Shown one piece after another: positions 7,079 to 13,953 of a stretch of DNA of 53,999 nt; the first letter of the stretch is position 1, and the number at the start of each line of letters is the position of its first letter. The DNA is from an uncultured Streptococcus sp. (GTDB taxonomy: Bacteria; Bacillota; Bacilli; Lactobacillales; Streptococcaceae). The notes beneath the pieces were generated by a model. The model ran no database searches, was not told where the DNA came from, and saw nothing but the letters and a program-made list of their open reading frames with translations. Position numbers and translations under genes: made by a program. The stretch is from contig NZ_CALTUR010000001.1 of NCBI RefSeq assembly GCF_943912555.1, positions 1 to 53,999 of the forward strand, written 5' to 3'.

Positions 7079-7126
7079 TTGAAAAAATGTAAAAAAAGAT
7101 GTAGAATATAAGAAAAAATGTAGGAA
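7079..7126 (+). promoter_or_regulatory. Promoter of the IME regulator gene with overlapping phased repeats
   Basis: TTGAAA (7079-7084), 17-bp spacer, TAGAAT (7102-7107). Two pairs of GTA-type repeats with 12-bp spacing overlap it: GTA at 7089 and 7101, and ATA/GTA at 7108 and 7120. The same repeat pairs occur around the second IME promoter (7670-7740). The placement suggests autorepression. Confidence 0.55.
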
Positions 7127-7134
7127 ACGGTGGA

Positions 7135-7641
7135 ATGGAATATTATCAAGCTAGAATTTCCTTTGAGGCTGCTCAGTATTTAGAAGAGATGAGACTTTAT
7201 TATGAAGTGATCACAGGTGGAAGTATATCAAAAGGTGAATGTTTGAATCGAGCATATAGAGATTCTTTAAATATCGATGATTGGAAAAAAGTCTATGATT
7301 CAAGAATATCAATCAAAAATCATTCAATTAGCGATTCTTCGAAATTGTTAAAAGTTCAAATTACTGAGGATACCAAAAACGGTATTCAGCAGTTGAAATC
7401 AACTCTCCCATCAATACTGGGAGCAAGGTCTGTAACTATTGGAGTTTGTATCAGAGAAATGCTAAAAGCGGCTTATATTGTTACTCATGAAACAGATACA
7501 AATCAGATATTTAGTGAGGTTTCCGAAAAAATAAGGGAAAGTATTAATAGATTAAAGAACTGTAATGATAATGATGTTAGAGAGATAGCAATTAGTCAAT
7601 TTATTGAGTTAGAAAAGATAATTAATAGCATAATCGGTTAA
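7135..7641 (+). CDS. Putative IME regulator with two ribbon-helix-helix-like segments
   Basis: 168 residues. Two segments share the pattern beta strand, helix, helix: YYQARISFEAAQYLEEMRLY near the N-terminus and KLLKVQITEDTKNGIQQLKS at about residues 75-94, each followed by a second helix (GECLNRAYRDS; VCIREMLKAAY). That is how a tandem ribbon-helix-helix DNA-binding protein would look. The C-terminal third is charged and helical. It is the first gene of the element, has its own promoter and terminator, and is flanked by 12-bp-spaced repeats at its own promoter and the next. I infer it represses both. I do not recognise a named family. Confidence 0.5.
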   Translation: MEYYQARISFEAAQYLEEMRLYYEVITGGSISKGECLNRAYRDSLNIDDWKKVYDSRISIKNHSISDSSKLLKVQITEDTKNGIQQLKSTLPSILGARSVTIGVCIREMLKAAYIVTHETDTNQIFSEVSEKIRESINRLKNCNDNDVREIAISQFIELEKIINSIIG

Positions 7642-7670
7642 GACTAGTTTAAAAACTAGTCTTTTTTCTT
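7640..7670 (+). terminator. Terminator of the regulator gene
   Basis: AAGACTAGTTT (7640-7650) pairs perfectly with AAACTAGTCTT (7653-7663), followed by a T-run. It overlaps the stop codon and separates the regulator from the main IME operon. Confidence 0.85.
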
Positions 7671-7745
7671 ACATTTTTTCGTACAAATGGTTGACAAATA
7701 GGTAGTGGTGGTATATAATTAGAATGTAAGAAAAAACGTAAGAAA
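7668..7745 (+). promoter_or_regulatory. Main IME operon promoter with flanking operators
   Basis: TTGACA (7691-7696), 17-bp spacer, TATAAT (7714-7719): a consensus promoter. One repeat pair lies just upstream in inverted orientation (TAC at 7670 and 7682) and one downstream (GTA at 7726 and 7738), each with 12-bp spacing and an A-run between. A promoter this strong in a dormant element implies repression. Confidence 0.75.
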
Positions 7746-7755
7746 GGAAAGGCAT

Positions 7756-7830
7756 ATGAAAGTAAGGGCCTCACCAATAAGAATTAGAATAAAAGTCGGA
7801 AATAGGAAATTTTATTTTACATTATTTTAA
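7756..7830 (+). CDS. 24-residue basic peptide at the head of the IME operon
   Basis: ATG at 7756 with AAGGAAAGG upstream; translation MKVRASPIRIRIKVGNRKF plus five residues, ending YFTLF. Strongly basic with beta-like alternation. It could be a leader peptide, a small DNA-binding peptide or chance, but the ribosome site and position directly after the promoter favour translation. Confidence 0.45.
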   Translation: MKVRASPIRIRIKVGNRKFYFTLF

Positions 7831-7849
7831 AGAAAAAGGAGAAATCAAA

Positions 7850-8081
7850 ATGATTACAAGCAAAGCGACGCTTGTCTTACAAGCACTACACACTCCAGAA
7901 TTGAGAGCCAAAGCTTCTGAAAAAGCTAGAAATCACGGAAACTTTCCAAGAGTTCTATGCTCAAGCACTTGTGGCATTTTATGACTTTGCCACAACTCAT
8001 TTTCACATTGGAAATCCATCTATTTCTATGTTGGATAACCTTGTTCGTGGCAAGAGGATTTTATGGGACAGCTACAAATAA
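7850..8081 (+). pseudogene. Frameshifted small IME gene
   Basis: From ATG 7850 (AAGGAG 9 bp upstream) the frame MITSKATLVLQALHTPELRA continues to a stop at 7982-7984. The +1 frame carries the better continuation, KLLKKLEITETFQEFYAQ then FYDFATTHFHIGNPSISMLD, ending ILWDSYK at 8079-8081. The total length, 232 nt, is one more than a multiple of three. One inserted base between about 7905 and 7935 would explain it; repaired, the protein would have 76 residues. The family is not recognised. A programmed shift is possible, but no slippery site is obvious. Confidence 0.6.
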
Positions 8082-8087
8082 TTATGA

Positions 8088-8116
8088 AGGGAGGTTAATC
8101 CCTCTCTTTATTTTTT
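8088..8116 (+). terminator. Hairpin after the frameshifted gene
   Basis: AGGGA and TCCCT arms around GGTTAA, then CTCTTTATTTTTT. The stem is short; it may only attenuate, because the genes after it lack another clear promoter. Confidence 0.5.
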
Positions 8117-8133
8117 AAAATTTGAAAGGAAAT

Positions 8134-8361
8134 ATGAAAATGAAAGTTAATGAATACTTCTGGAAAACAACTTCTCTGACTTTATTGTTAATTATCAGCT
8201 TTTTTGCTGGGTTTGGAGCGCATTTGGAATTCTCTTCTTATAATCCATTTTTATCTGCGAAATTTGCCTTAGTTGTAGCTTTTATAGTCTTTTTAATTCA
8301 ATTTTTATCGATATTACCAGCTATGTTTAAAAGAGGAAAAAACAATGATAAAGAAATATAG
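8134..8361 (+). CDS. Small two-helix membrane protein of the IME
   Basis: 75 residues (start at ATG 8134 after AAAGGA; a TTG 12 bp upstream is less likely). Two hydrophobic helices (about residues 9-28 and 38-62) and a basic tail (MFKRGKNNDKEI). Its end overlaps the start of the next membrane gene by 17 bp. It is located directly before the coupling-protein gene, as are small membrane proteins in ICEs of this type. The function is unknown. Confidence 0.65.
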   Translation: MKMKVNEYFWKTTSLTLLLIISFFAGFGAHLEFSSYNPFLSAKFALVVAFIVFLIQFLSILPAMFKRGKNNDKEI

Positions 8362-8554
8362 ATTTTGCTTTTTTTGTATGTTCGTCTTCGGTCTTTTATC
8401 TGTGTATAATCCCACAGGTTTTGGCTCCCTCTTAAGTATAATATTGTCCCTTATAGCATTTCTTTTCTTTGCTATATTCCTTTACTATTTTATTAGAGTT
8501 AAGTTGATAGCTCTTTCTCTTATTATCAGGGATATAAGAAATAAGATGAGGTAA
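8345..8554 (+). CDS. Second small membrane protein of the IME
   Basis: 69 residues, MIKKYRFCFFCMFVFGLLSV..., with two hydrophobic helices (about 7-26 and 29-58) and a basic C-terminus (IIRDIRNKMR). RBS AGAGGAAA lies inside the previous gene. Three bases separate it from the coupling-protein gene, so the set is probably one translational unit. It may assist membrane assembly of the coupling protein, an inference from position only. Confidence 0.6.
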   Translation: MIKKYRFCFFCMFVFGLLSVYNPTGFGSLLSIILSLIAFLFFAIFLYYFIRVKLIALSLIIRDIRNKMR

Positions 8555-8557
8555 AAT

Positions 8558-9904
8558 ATGTTCCATATAAATCGTAGGGTCTCCCTTTGTGAGTCATACA
8601 TATTATCAACCTCCTTAATGAAGACTTGTTATTGGGCTTGTATACTATCTCAATTTTTTATATTTATTTTATTGGTTTTAATCTTTAACATCTCAGGACT
8701 TTTACTAGTTTTGGCTGTGGTCTTAGAAATTTTAATCGCCAATAAATTTATATCTAAGCTGAGTGAACTATATAATAGAATTCAGCCCATCCTTGCTATA
8801 CGCGAGCAATTACTCTTCCTGCTCGAATCTAACAACCTATTTATATCTTCTTCTGACGGAGGTGTAATCCGTTCGGTTGTTCTTGACTTTTCTATAAATG
8901 AGGAATATATAGGTGTTTATGCTCATGTTTTGGGTGATAATTTCTCTAATAAGGTTTCAGAGTTAGATGTATATTTGAGTGCATGCTTGAATTTAAACTT
9001 AGAAGAGAAAATAAAGACTGCTAGTTGTGTTAAGTACACATTCAGAAGATATCCTGAGAGAAGAATCTCTTGGGAGGACACCCTACAAACTACAGAGATA
9101 ACGATTACTGCCGATAAGAATTGCTGCTGGCGGCTAGGAGCTCCGCCCCACGTGCTTATAGCAGGCTCGACGAGGTCAGGAAAAACGGTGATGATAGAGA
9201 ACCTTGTGGCTCAATACTTAATTTTAGGGTCTGACATAAAATTACTAGATCCGAAAAAAGGCGACTTGAGTTGGCTAGTTGGTAAGAAGCTAGAAGATAG
9301 ATTAAGTTATAAGGTAGTATATAATTCTCCATTCCAGATTGCTGGTGCTTTAAGAGAGGCTGTTGAAGAAATGAATAGACGCTTTCAGATTATGGCAGAT
9401 AACCCAGATATATATGTTTCCAAAGGGAAGGTTTTGTCTTGGGCTGATGTTAAGGGGAACTATCCTCTGGTAATTGTGCTTGATGAGGGAATTGCTTTCA
9501 GAACAGAGGCAGAAACGACTAAAGAAGGGAAAAAAGCCTATGAAGAGGCAATGTCAAATCTTGGGAGTCTCTTGGTAAAATCACGCCAAGCTTCAATAGA
9601 GGTGATAGTCGGTTTACAGAGGGCTTCAAGTGACTTTATTCCCACTTATATGAGACAAAATTTTGGAGTATCTCTTTTATTAGGGGCAACTACGGCTGAT
9701 TCTGACTCCTGTCGTATGATGTTTTCAAGTCAAGAGATTGATTATAAGACTTGTGGTATTGGCGAAGGATATTGCCAAATAGATGGGGTGCTTCCTAGGC
9801 CTAAGTTTGTAGAGACACCGTTCAAGTCTGACGAACTAGACTTTGAGGCATATTTTGATGAAGCTTGTGATAGGTATATGAGGATGCGAAATGAACGAAA
9901 TTAG
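8558..9904 (+). CDS. FtsK/SpoIIIE-type coupling protein (TcpA/ConQ-like)
   Basis: 448 residues. An N-terminal membrane pair (about 22-64) precedes a linker and a cytoplasmic ATPase. Walker A is GSTRSGKT (203-210), followed by LLDPKKGDLSWL; Walker B is LVIVLDEG with D309/E310; a third conserved patch is VKSRQASIEVIVGLQRAS. This is the DNA pump family that brings the relaxase-DNA complex to the mating pore in Tn916 (Orf21) and ICEBs1 (ConQ). It lies in the same order relative to oriT and relaxase as in those elements. It is full length for the family, so mobilisation using its own coupling protein is plausible. Confidence 0.88.
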   Translation: MFHINRRVSLCESYILSTSLMKTCYWACILSQFFIFILLVLIFNISGLLLVLAVVLEILIANKFISKLSELYNRIQPILAIREQLLFLLESNNLFISSSDGGVIRSVVLDFSINEEYIGVYAHVLGDNFSNKVSELDVYLSACLNLNLEEKIKTASCVKYTFRRYPERRISWEDTLQTTEITITADKNCCWRLGAPPHVLIAGSTRSGKTVMIENLVAQYLILGSDIKLLDPKKGDLSWLVGKKLEDRLSYKVVYNSPFQIAGALREAVEEMNRRFQIMADNPDIYVSKGKVLSWADVKGNYPLVIVLDEGIAFRTEAETTKEGKKAYEEAMSNLGSLLVKSRQASIEVIVGLQRASSDFIPTYMRQNFGVSLLLGATTADSDSCRMMFSSQEIDYKTCGIGEGYCQIDGVLPRPKFVETPFKSDELDFEAYFDEACDRYMRMRNERN

Positions 9905-10028
9905 TGTTGTTGTCAAGTTATCGAATGGCAGTTTAATGGGTGCTACTGAATGTGATGAGAATCCTTATAAAGCATTGTTAAAAATTTTACAAGTAGTCCA
10001 TATGCAAATTGTAGATGAATTAGAATAA
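9891..10028 (+). CDS. 45-residue hypothetical protein overlapping the coupling-protein end
   Basis: ATG at 9891, out of frame with the last codons of the coupling-protein gene, encodes MNEISVVVKLSNGSLMGATE and on to QVVHMQIVDELE. The overlap suggests coupled translation. Soluble, acidic C-terminus; no family recognised. Confidence 0.45.
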   Translation: MNEISVVVKLSNGSLMGATECDENPYKALLKILQVVHMQIVDELE

Positions 10029-10046
10029 TGTAAGGTGGTATTTGAA

Positions 10047-10331
10047 ATGCTGTTGAAGCATATTTGCGAGGTATGTGAAAAAAGTGAAATCATTGATTCA
10101 GATTTAGCTTTTGATAAAGGATGGGAATATCCTCCAATAATGGGTAGTTTTAGGATTTTATTCCCCAGAATCTGCCCTAATTGTACGATTGAAAAAACTG
10201 TGTGGTGGGCATTAGCTATGGAGGGTAAGTCTCTTGAAGATTTATCAAAAAGGCAAATAGAGGTATTAACGAGGATAAACAATGAACCGTTGAGTATTTT
10301 ACCAAACTCAGATGACGGTCTTTCGAGCTAG
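10047..10331 (+). CDS. Small zinc-ribbon-like protein of the IME
   Basis: 94 residues from ATG 10047 (AAGGTGG upstream; an in-frame GTG at 10035 is less likely). Two Cys pairs, ICEVC near the N-terminus and RICPNC about 40 residues later, suggest a zinc ribbon. The remainder is helical and acidic. It is the last gene before the oriT-like region. No family recognised; it could be a nucleic-acid-binding accessory factor of mobilisation, which is inferred only from the Cys pairs and location. Confidence 0.55.
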   Translation: MLLKHICEVCEKSEIIDSDLAFDKGWEYPPIMGSFRILFPRICPNCTIEKTVWWALAMEGKSLEDLSKRQIEVLTRINNEPLSILPNSDDGLSS

Positions 10332-10392
10332 CAAAATAGGGGCGATTGCCCAGGAGGGGCAGAATCGAGCGGAGCGTTCTTCTTTTTGCTAG
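10328..10392 (+). other. Long hairpin before oriT, possible single-strand origin
   Basis: CTAGCAAAA (10328-10336) pairs perfectly with TTTTGCTAG (10384-10392). The 47-nt loop is GC-rich and can fold further (GGGGC/GCCC, GAGCG/CGTTC patches). The left arm includes the stop codon of the upstream gene. Large noncoding hairpins beside oriT are typical of single-strand origins or relaxosome sites. Confidence 0.45.
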
Positions 10393-10436
10393 GGAGAAAG
10401 AGCCAACCGACTGCATTGCAGGAGGTCAGAAAAACA

Positions 10437-10457
10437 ACCCCAGTACTAATAGGGGGT
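10437..10457 (+). other. oriT-like hairpin of the Tn916/ICEBs1 type
   Basis: ACCCC (10437-10441) and GGGGT (10453-10457) flank a loop with CTAAT. As I recall, the nic regions of Tn916 and ICEBs1 have the same plan: ACCCC, a short loop with CTAA, then AGGGGGT. It lies upstream of a MobT-family relaxase gene, as expected. Flanking inverted repeats occur at 10487-10545. Confidence 0.65.
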
Positions 10458-10486
10458 GCACACATACATGAAATGTACTCTAAACC

Positions 10487-10545
10487 CTTGGTACGTAAGG
10501 GGTTACGGCTTGCTAGTTGTACCAAGAGGTCGCAAACTCTTGGTA
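10487..10545 (+). other. Inverted-repeat cluster downstream of the oriT-like hairpin
   Basis: TACCAAGAG (10520-10528) pairs perfectly with CTCTTGGTA (10537-10545). The upstream CTTGGTAC (10487-10494) can instead pair with GTACCAAG (10519-10526), giving alternative folds. These are candidate binding sites for the relaxase or accessory proteins. No gene occupies 10332-10599. Confidence 0.5.
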
Positions 10546-10599
10546 GAGTAAGGATGAGAGGTGTTTTCATGTAGGATACGGAATTAAAGGAGAAAAAAT

Positions 10600-11019
10600 A
10601 TGGTTTACAATATGACAGATACAAACATTAAAATTGGATTGCTTGACCTTGAAATGTCACAGTTTGATATTCCTAAGAAAGTAGTGATTTTGTCAGTTAG
10701 GGTGAACAACAAATACAAAGAAGTCAACGGCGAAAACGTGAAGACAGATGAAGTAAGTAAAATTACTTCTACTGTTCTTGACGCTGACAAAGTGAAAGTT
10801 CTAACTGAAATGGGAATTTCTACTGATGACTTAAAAGCGATTAACCTTGAAATTATCGGAAATCTGGATAAGATTGCAAAACTTGCTCAAAATGATGCTT
10901 TGTTGAATGTTTCTGTTGAATTGATTCGGCCTAAGGTTCGACTAGCTTGGAATATGGCTAGAAGTAATTGGGCAGGTGTAAAAATTGTGTGTGAGGATAT
11001 TAAAGTTCTAGGAGAATAA
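10600..11019 (+). CDS. Conserved-looking unknown protein between oriT and relaxase
   Basis: 139 residues, MVYNMTDTNIKIGLLDLEMS... AAAGGAG precedes the ATG. The N-terminal half is rich in short beta strands (VVILSVRVNNKYKEV, EVSKITSTVLDADKV), the C-terminal part is mixed (LLNVSVELIRPKVRLAW, GVKIVCEDIKVLGE). This fits a small beta-barrel nucleic-acid-binding protein, for example a single-strand-binding or helicase-processivity helper, but I cannot assign it. Only four bases separate it from the relaxase gene, so the two are co-translated. It is within the origin-relaxase module rather than cargo. Confidence 0.6.
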   Translation: MVYNMTDTNIKIGLLDLEMSQFDIPKKVVILSVRVNNKYKEVNGENVKTDEVSKITSTVLDADKVKVLTEMGISTDDLKAINLEIIGNLDKIAKLAQNDALLNVSVELIRPKVRLAWNMARSNWAGVKIVCEDIKVLGE

Positions 11020-11023
11020 TCCT

Positions 11024-12040
11024 ATGAATACAGTCAGAATAGATTATTTTGCTGTGAGTGTTAAGGATGTTCCGCCAGAAAGAGTTCTGACTGACATCCT
11101 TTTGATTCCTCTTGAAAACTTCACGTTGAATGATTGGGGAATAAATAAGTATAAGCAACATTATTCTTGTTCAGAAATTAAGGTGTATTTTAATGCTGAT
11201 AGGCTTTCTATGGGTGTATTTATTGAATTAAAAGGGCAAGGTTGTCGTCAATATGAAGAATTTTTAAACAGTAACGAAAATAATTGGATTGCCTTAATTA
11301 CTCGTTTATACCAGTATAATGTTAATTTCACTCGTTTAGATATTGCCCACGACATATTTGACGGTAGCTTAGATGTTCAACGGATATATGACTATTGCAA
11401 GAAAGGATTATGTGTCTCGAAAGCAAAACACTTTGAATATCATGAGAAATCAGTACTAGATTCTGGTGAGCGAGTAGGAGAAACAGTTGCAATAGGTTCA
11501 CGAGGTAATCAGCAGTGGTGCATATATAATAAACGTATGGAGCAACTTGGTAAGCAAGAGCTTGTAGAAGTTCCGTCTTGGATTCGCGCAGAGCTTAGAT
11601 GTTGGCAGGAAAAGGCTAATATAATTGCAGAGCAGTTATTTTTAAAACGTCCATTATCGTCAATCTATTTTGAAGCTATAAATGGTCATTATCGCTTTGT
11701 TCGTCCAAATGCGACAGATAGCAATCATTGGAGAAGAAAAAAAGTCAAGTGGTGGATAGATTATCTAGGAACTGAAAACCAGACAGTTCTTAGTATTACA
11801 AGAGCTAAAACGACACTACGGCAGTCTGAGGCTTGGACAGAGAAACAAGTTGCGAAAACATTAGCAAAAGTCTATATTGCAAAGTATCAGGCCTATGATG
11901 TTCAAAAGGCAGAAGATTATATTCAAAGCTTGCTCAAAGAGGGACTTTCAAGGCTAACTGATAATGATGAAAAGGATATAGAGCAATATGTAAGAGAGCA
12001 GAATAGTTCTCAATTTTGGGGACAAAAAAAGACGACTTGA
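11024..12040 (+). CDS. mobT: MobT / Rep_trans-family relaxase
   Basis: 338 residues. It has the features of rolling-circle Rep_trans proteins and their relaxase branch (Tn916 Orf20, ICEBs1 NicK): the VNFTRLDIAHDIFDG metal-site motif at about residues 101-115, the downstream AIGSRGNQQWCIYNKRMEQ stretch and the WIRAELRCWQEKA helix. It should nick oriT (hairpin at 10437), stay bound to the 5' end and be pumped by the coupling protein. The ribosome site GGAG is 8 bp from the ATG. Length equals that of family members, so it is probably intact. Confidence 0.85.
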   Translation: MNTVRIDYFAVSVKDVPPERVLTDILLIPLENFTLNDWGINKYKQHYSCSEIKVYFNADRLSMGVFIELKGQGCRQYEEFLNSNENNWIALITRLYQYNVNFTRLDIAHDIFDGSLDVQRIYDYCKKGLCVSKAKHFEYHEKSVLDSGERVGETVAIGSRGNQQWCIYNKRMEQLGKQELVEVPSWIRAELRCWQEKANIIAEQLFLKRPLSSIYFEAINGHYRFVRPNATDSNHWRRKKVKWWIDYLGTENQTVLSITRAKTTLRQSEAWTEKQVAKTLAKVYIAKYQAYDVQKAEDYIQSLLKEGLSRLTDNDEKDIEQYVREQNSSQFWGQKKTT

Positions 12041-12101
12041 AAATAAGTCGCCTCTAAAAATTAACTAACTAGATTATAGCATAAGAAAGGAAAGTATTCC
12101 A

Positions 12102-12350
12102 ATGATAGAGCTTAAGACAAAGTCAGACTATGATTTAACTAAAAATTGGTATCGGAAGAAAGAATTTTTAGATGAACTTTGGAAGGGTATGAAATTACCT
12201 ACATTGGATCACTACATTCGTCAAATGAGAAATAGTCCATATTCTTTTGGAATTTGTGGAACTCATGGGAATGTCTTTATTCATGCGGAGGTATTTAAAG
12301 ATTGGTTTGATTATAAGATTTTCCATGAAAATGAGGCAGTTATAGCTTAG
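12102..12350 (+). CDS. xis: Excisionase-like protein
   Basis: 82 residues, basic N-terminal half (SDYDLTKNWYRKKEFLDELW) with a likely winged-helix fold (KLPTLDHYIRQMRNSPYSFG, then GNVFIHAEVFKDWFDYK). Size and position immediately before the integrase gene are those of excisionases in Tn916-like and other streptococcal IMEs. It should bend the attachment-site DNA and favour excision. RBS AAGAAAGGAAAG is upstream. There is no exact family match by eye, so the call leans on context. Confidence 0.65.
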   Translation: MIELKTKSDYDLTKNWYRKKEFLDELWKGMKLPTLDHYIRQMRNSPYSFGICGTHGNVFIHAEVFKDWFDYKIFHENEAVIA

Positions 12351-12365
12351 TATAAGGGGGTAAAA

Positions 12366-13862
12366 ATGAAGGTAGGTAAGACTACTCGAGTTCTAACTGT
12401 TTATCAATGGAAACCAGACCCTTCTAAAAAGGGCAACGTGCTTGTTAAGTTTGCAATGAGATATACTCATCCTTTGATAACAAAAAGTCGTTATAAGTAC
12501 CTTACAAGGGGAGAAAATAAAGGGTGGTATACGACTAAGGCAATACCAACAGGAAAAGACAGTAAGGGACATGAGAAGTTACTTATTTCTGATATAAAGA
12601 ATAGTCAGCTGATTACAAAAGTTTCAAAGATATTAAATGAAATGATTGATGAAACCGTATTAGATTTGACTGGAGAAAAACCAAAGAAATTAGAGCCTAG
12701 TAAAACTTTATGCCTCAAAGAGATAGCTAGACCGTATGATGAAAACAGTGAATTATACGGTTTAGCTTTTAAGTGGTGGGTCAATCGTGTTAAGCCTGCC
12801 AAGAATACTCTAAAGACTAGAGTTAGTGTTTATAACCAGCATATTTCCCCATATTTCAACGAAAATATGAGCCTTAAACAGTTCTGTATGGAACAGGAAA
12901 AAATGCAAGATATTATAAATAATGCAAGTGAGGGAACTTCAAAGAACATTCATATCTATCTTAAAATGATATTTGATTGGGCGGTAGAACAAGGAGAATT
13001 GACAGCGTCGCAACACCCTATTTTGAATAAGAGGGTTAAGCGTAAGACACTAACAAGTGCAGAAGAGCAGGCGAAACTTAGGGAAGATATAGCTGAAAAA
13101 TATCTTGAAGTTGAAGAGGCTAATCAAGTATTTAAAATTATTGAAAATTGGACTAAGCGACATAATAATGAACTAGTTGCTGATGTACTCAGAATTATCT
13201 ACTTGACAGGTATGAGACCGAGTGAAGCATTAGGTTTGAATGAAGATGTTCTAGATTTCAAGAATAAACTCATTAAGGTTCATTGGCAGAGGGCAAGCCA
13301 TAATAAGACTGACAAAGAAATGGCAGAAGAAGGCTTGCGTGATGAGAAGGAACGATATAGAGCAATTCTAAAAACTAAAGAAAGCGTTAGAACTATTCCG
13401 ATGTCACCAAAAGTAGAACAAATTTTACTTAAATATATTGAAAGAAATAAGTTTCAGGCGAGATTTAATCCGACTTATCATGATATGGGATATATTTTTA
13501 CTAGGGTATACATAAAAGGGAAGAACCAGCAGGGCAGTCCATTGTATCATACAGAAATTTCAATGTTCTTAAGAGGTGGAACTAGTCAGTCCGCTAAGTA
13601 TAATAAGAAAAGTGGAAAATCCTATAAGGATATTGATGACCTAGTTGATTTTGGTAGGCCTGTTCACATAGTTCCCCATATGTTCCGACATAGTTTTGTT
13701 TCAGTCATGGCTGATAAGAATGTAAGCTTAAACGTTATTCGAGAGTTTGTGGGACATTCAGAAGATAGTAGAGAAATAGAAAAAATCTATCTTCATGTTA
13801 TGCAAAAAGGAAAACATAAGATTGAACAAGCTATGATAGATTTGTCTAAAATAATCTCTTGA
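12366..13862 (+). CDS. int: Tyrosine recombinase (integrase) of the IME
   Basis: 498 residues, longer than Tn916 Int. The N-terminal part (about 1-110) is a likely arm-binding domain, a core-binding SAM-like domain covers about 125-235, and the catalytic domain the rest. Catalytic residues seen: Arg284 (TGMRPSEALGL), His438 and Arg441 (PHMFRHSF), His464 (FVGHSED) and nucleophile Tyr475 (IYLHVM). All are present, so it should be active. It integrates into the 3' end of rpmG, 90 bp away. An excess of about 60 residues between the Arg and His motifs (KDIDDLVDFG region) is noticeable. Confidence 0.92.
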   Translation: MKVGKTTRVLTVYQWKPDPSKKGNVLVKFAMRYTHPLITKSRYKYLTRGENKGWYTTKAIPTGKDSKGHEKLLISDIKNSQLITKVSKILNEMIDETVLDLTGEKPKKLEPSKTLCLKEIARPYDENSELYGLAFKWWVNRVKPAKNTLKTRVSVYNQHISPYFNENMSLKQFCMEQEKMQDIINNASEGTSKNIHIYLKMIFDWAVEQGELTASQHPILNKRVKRKTLTSAEEQAKLREDIAEKYLEVEEANQVFKIIENWTKRHNNELVADVLRIIYLTGMRPSEALGLNEDVLDFKNKLIKVHWQRASHNKTDKEMAEEGLRDEKERYRAILKTKESVRTIPMSPKVEQILLKYIERNKFQARFNPTYHDMGYIFTRVYIKGKNQQGSPLYHTEISMFLRGGTSQSAKYNKKSGKSYKDIDDLVDFGRPVHIVPHMFRHSFVSVMADKNVSLNVIREFVGHSEDSREIEKIYLHVMQKGKHKIEQAMIDLSKIIS

Positions 13863-13869
13863 TTATTAT

Positions 13870-13895
13870 AATCAGTTAAAATTCAGTTATTTTGC
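13870..13895 (+). repeat. Right arm-type integrase/excisionase site
   Basis: TCAGTTA at 13872 and at 13883, 11 bp apart; the segment matches the left pair (7027-7052) over most of its length and in the same orientation. Confidence 0.55.
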
Positions 13896-13903
13896 TAAAC
13901 TTA

Positions 13904-13941
13904 AAAGAAAAAGCCTTAGAAATGTTGATTTCATAGGCTTT
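13904..13941 (-). terminator. Element-borne terminator for rpmG
   Basis: AAAGCCT (13910-13916) pairs with AGGCTTT (13935-13941), extended by GAAAT/ATTTC. On the minus strand the T-run follows. It replaces the native rpmG terminator now stranded at 6862-6885. Confidence 0.7.
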
Positions 13942-13953
13942 CTGTATGTTGTA

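Noticed and set aside
7755..7848. Leader attenuation by the 24-residue basic peptide
   Set aside because: No repeated rare codons and no competing hairpins were seen between it and the next gene.
12033..12050. Terminator after the relaxase gene (CGACTT/AAGTCG)
   Set aside because: The stem is only 6 bp, has no T-run on the plus strand and overlaps the stop codon; excisionase and integrase may still be co-transcribed.
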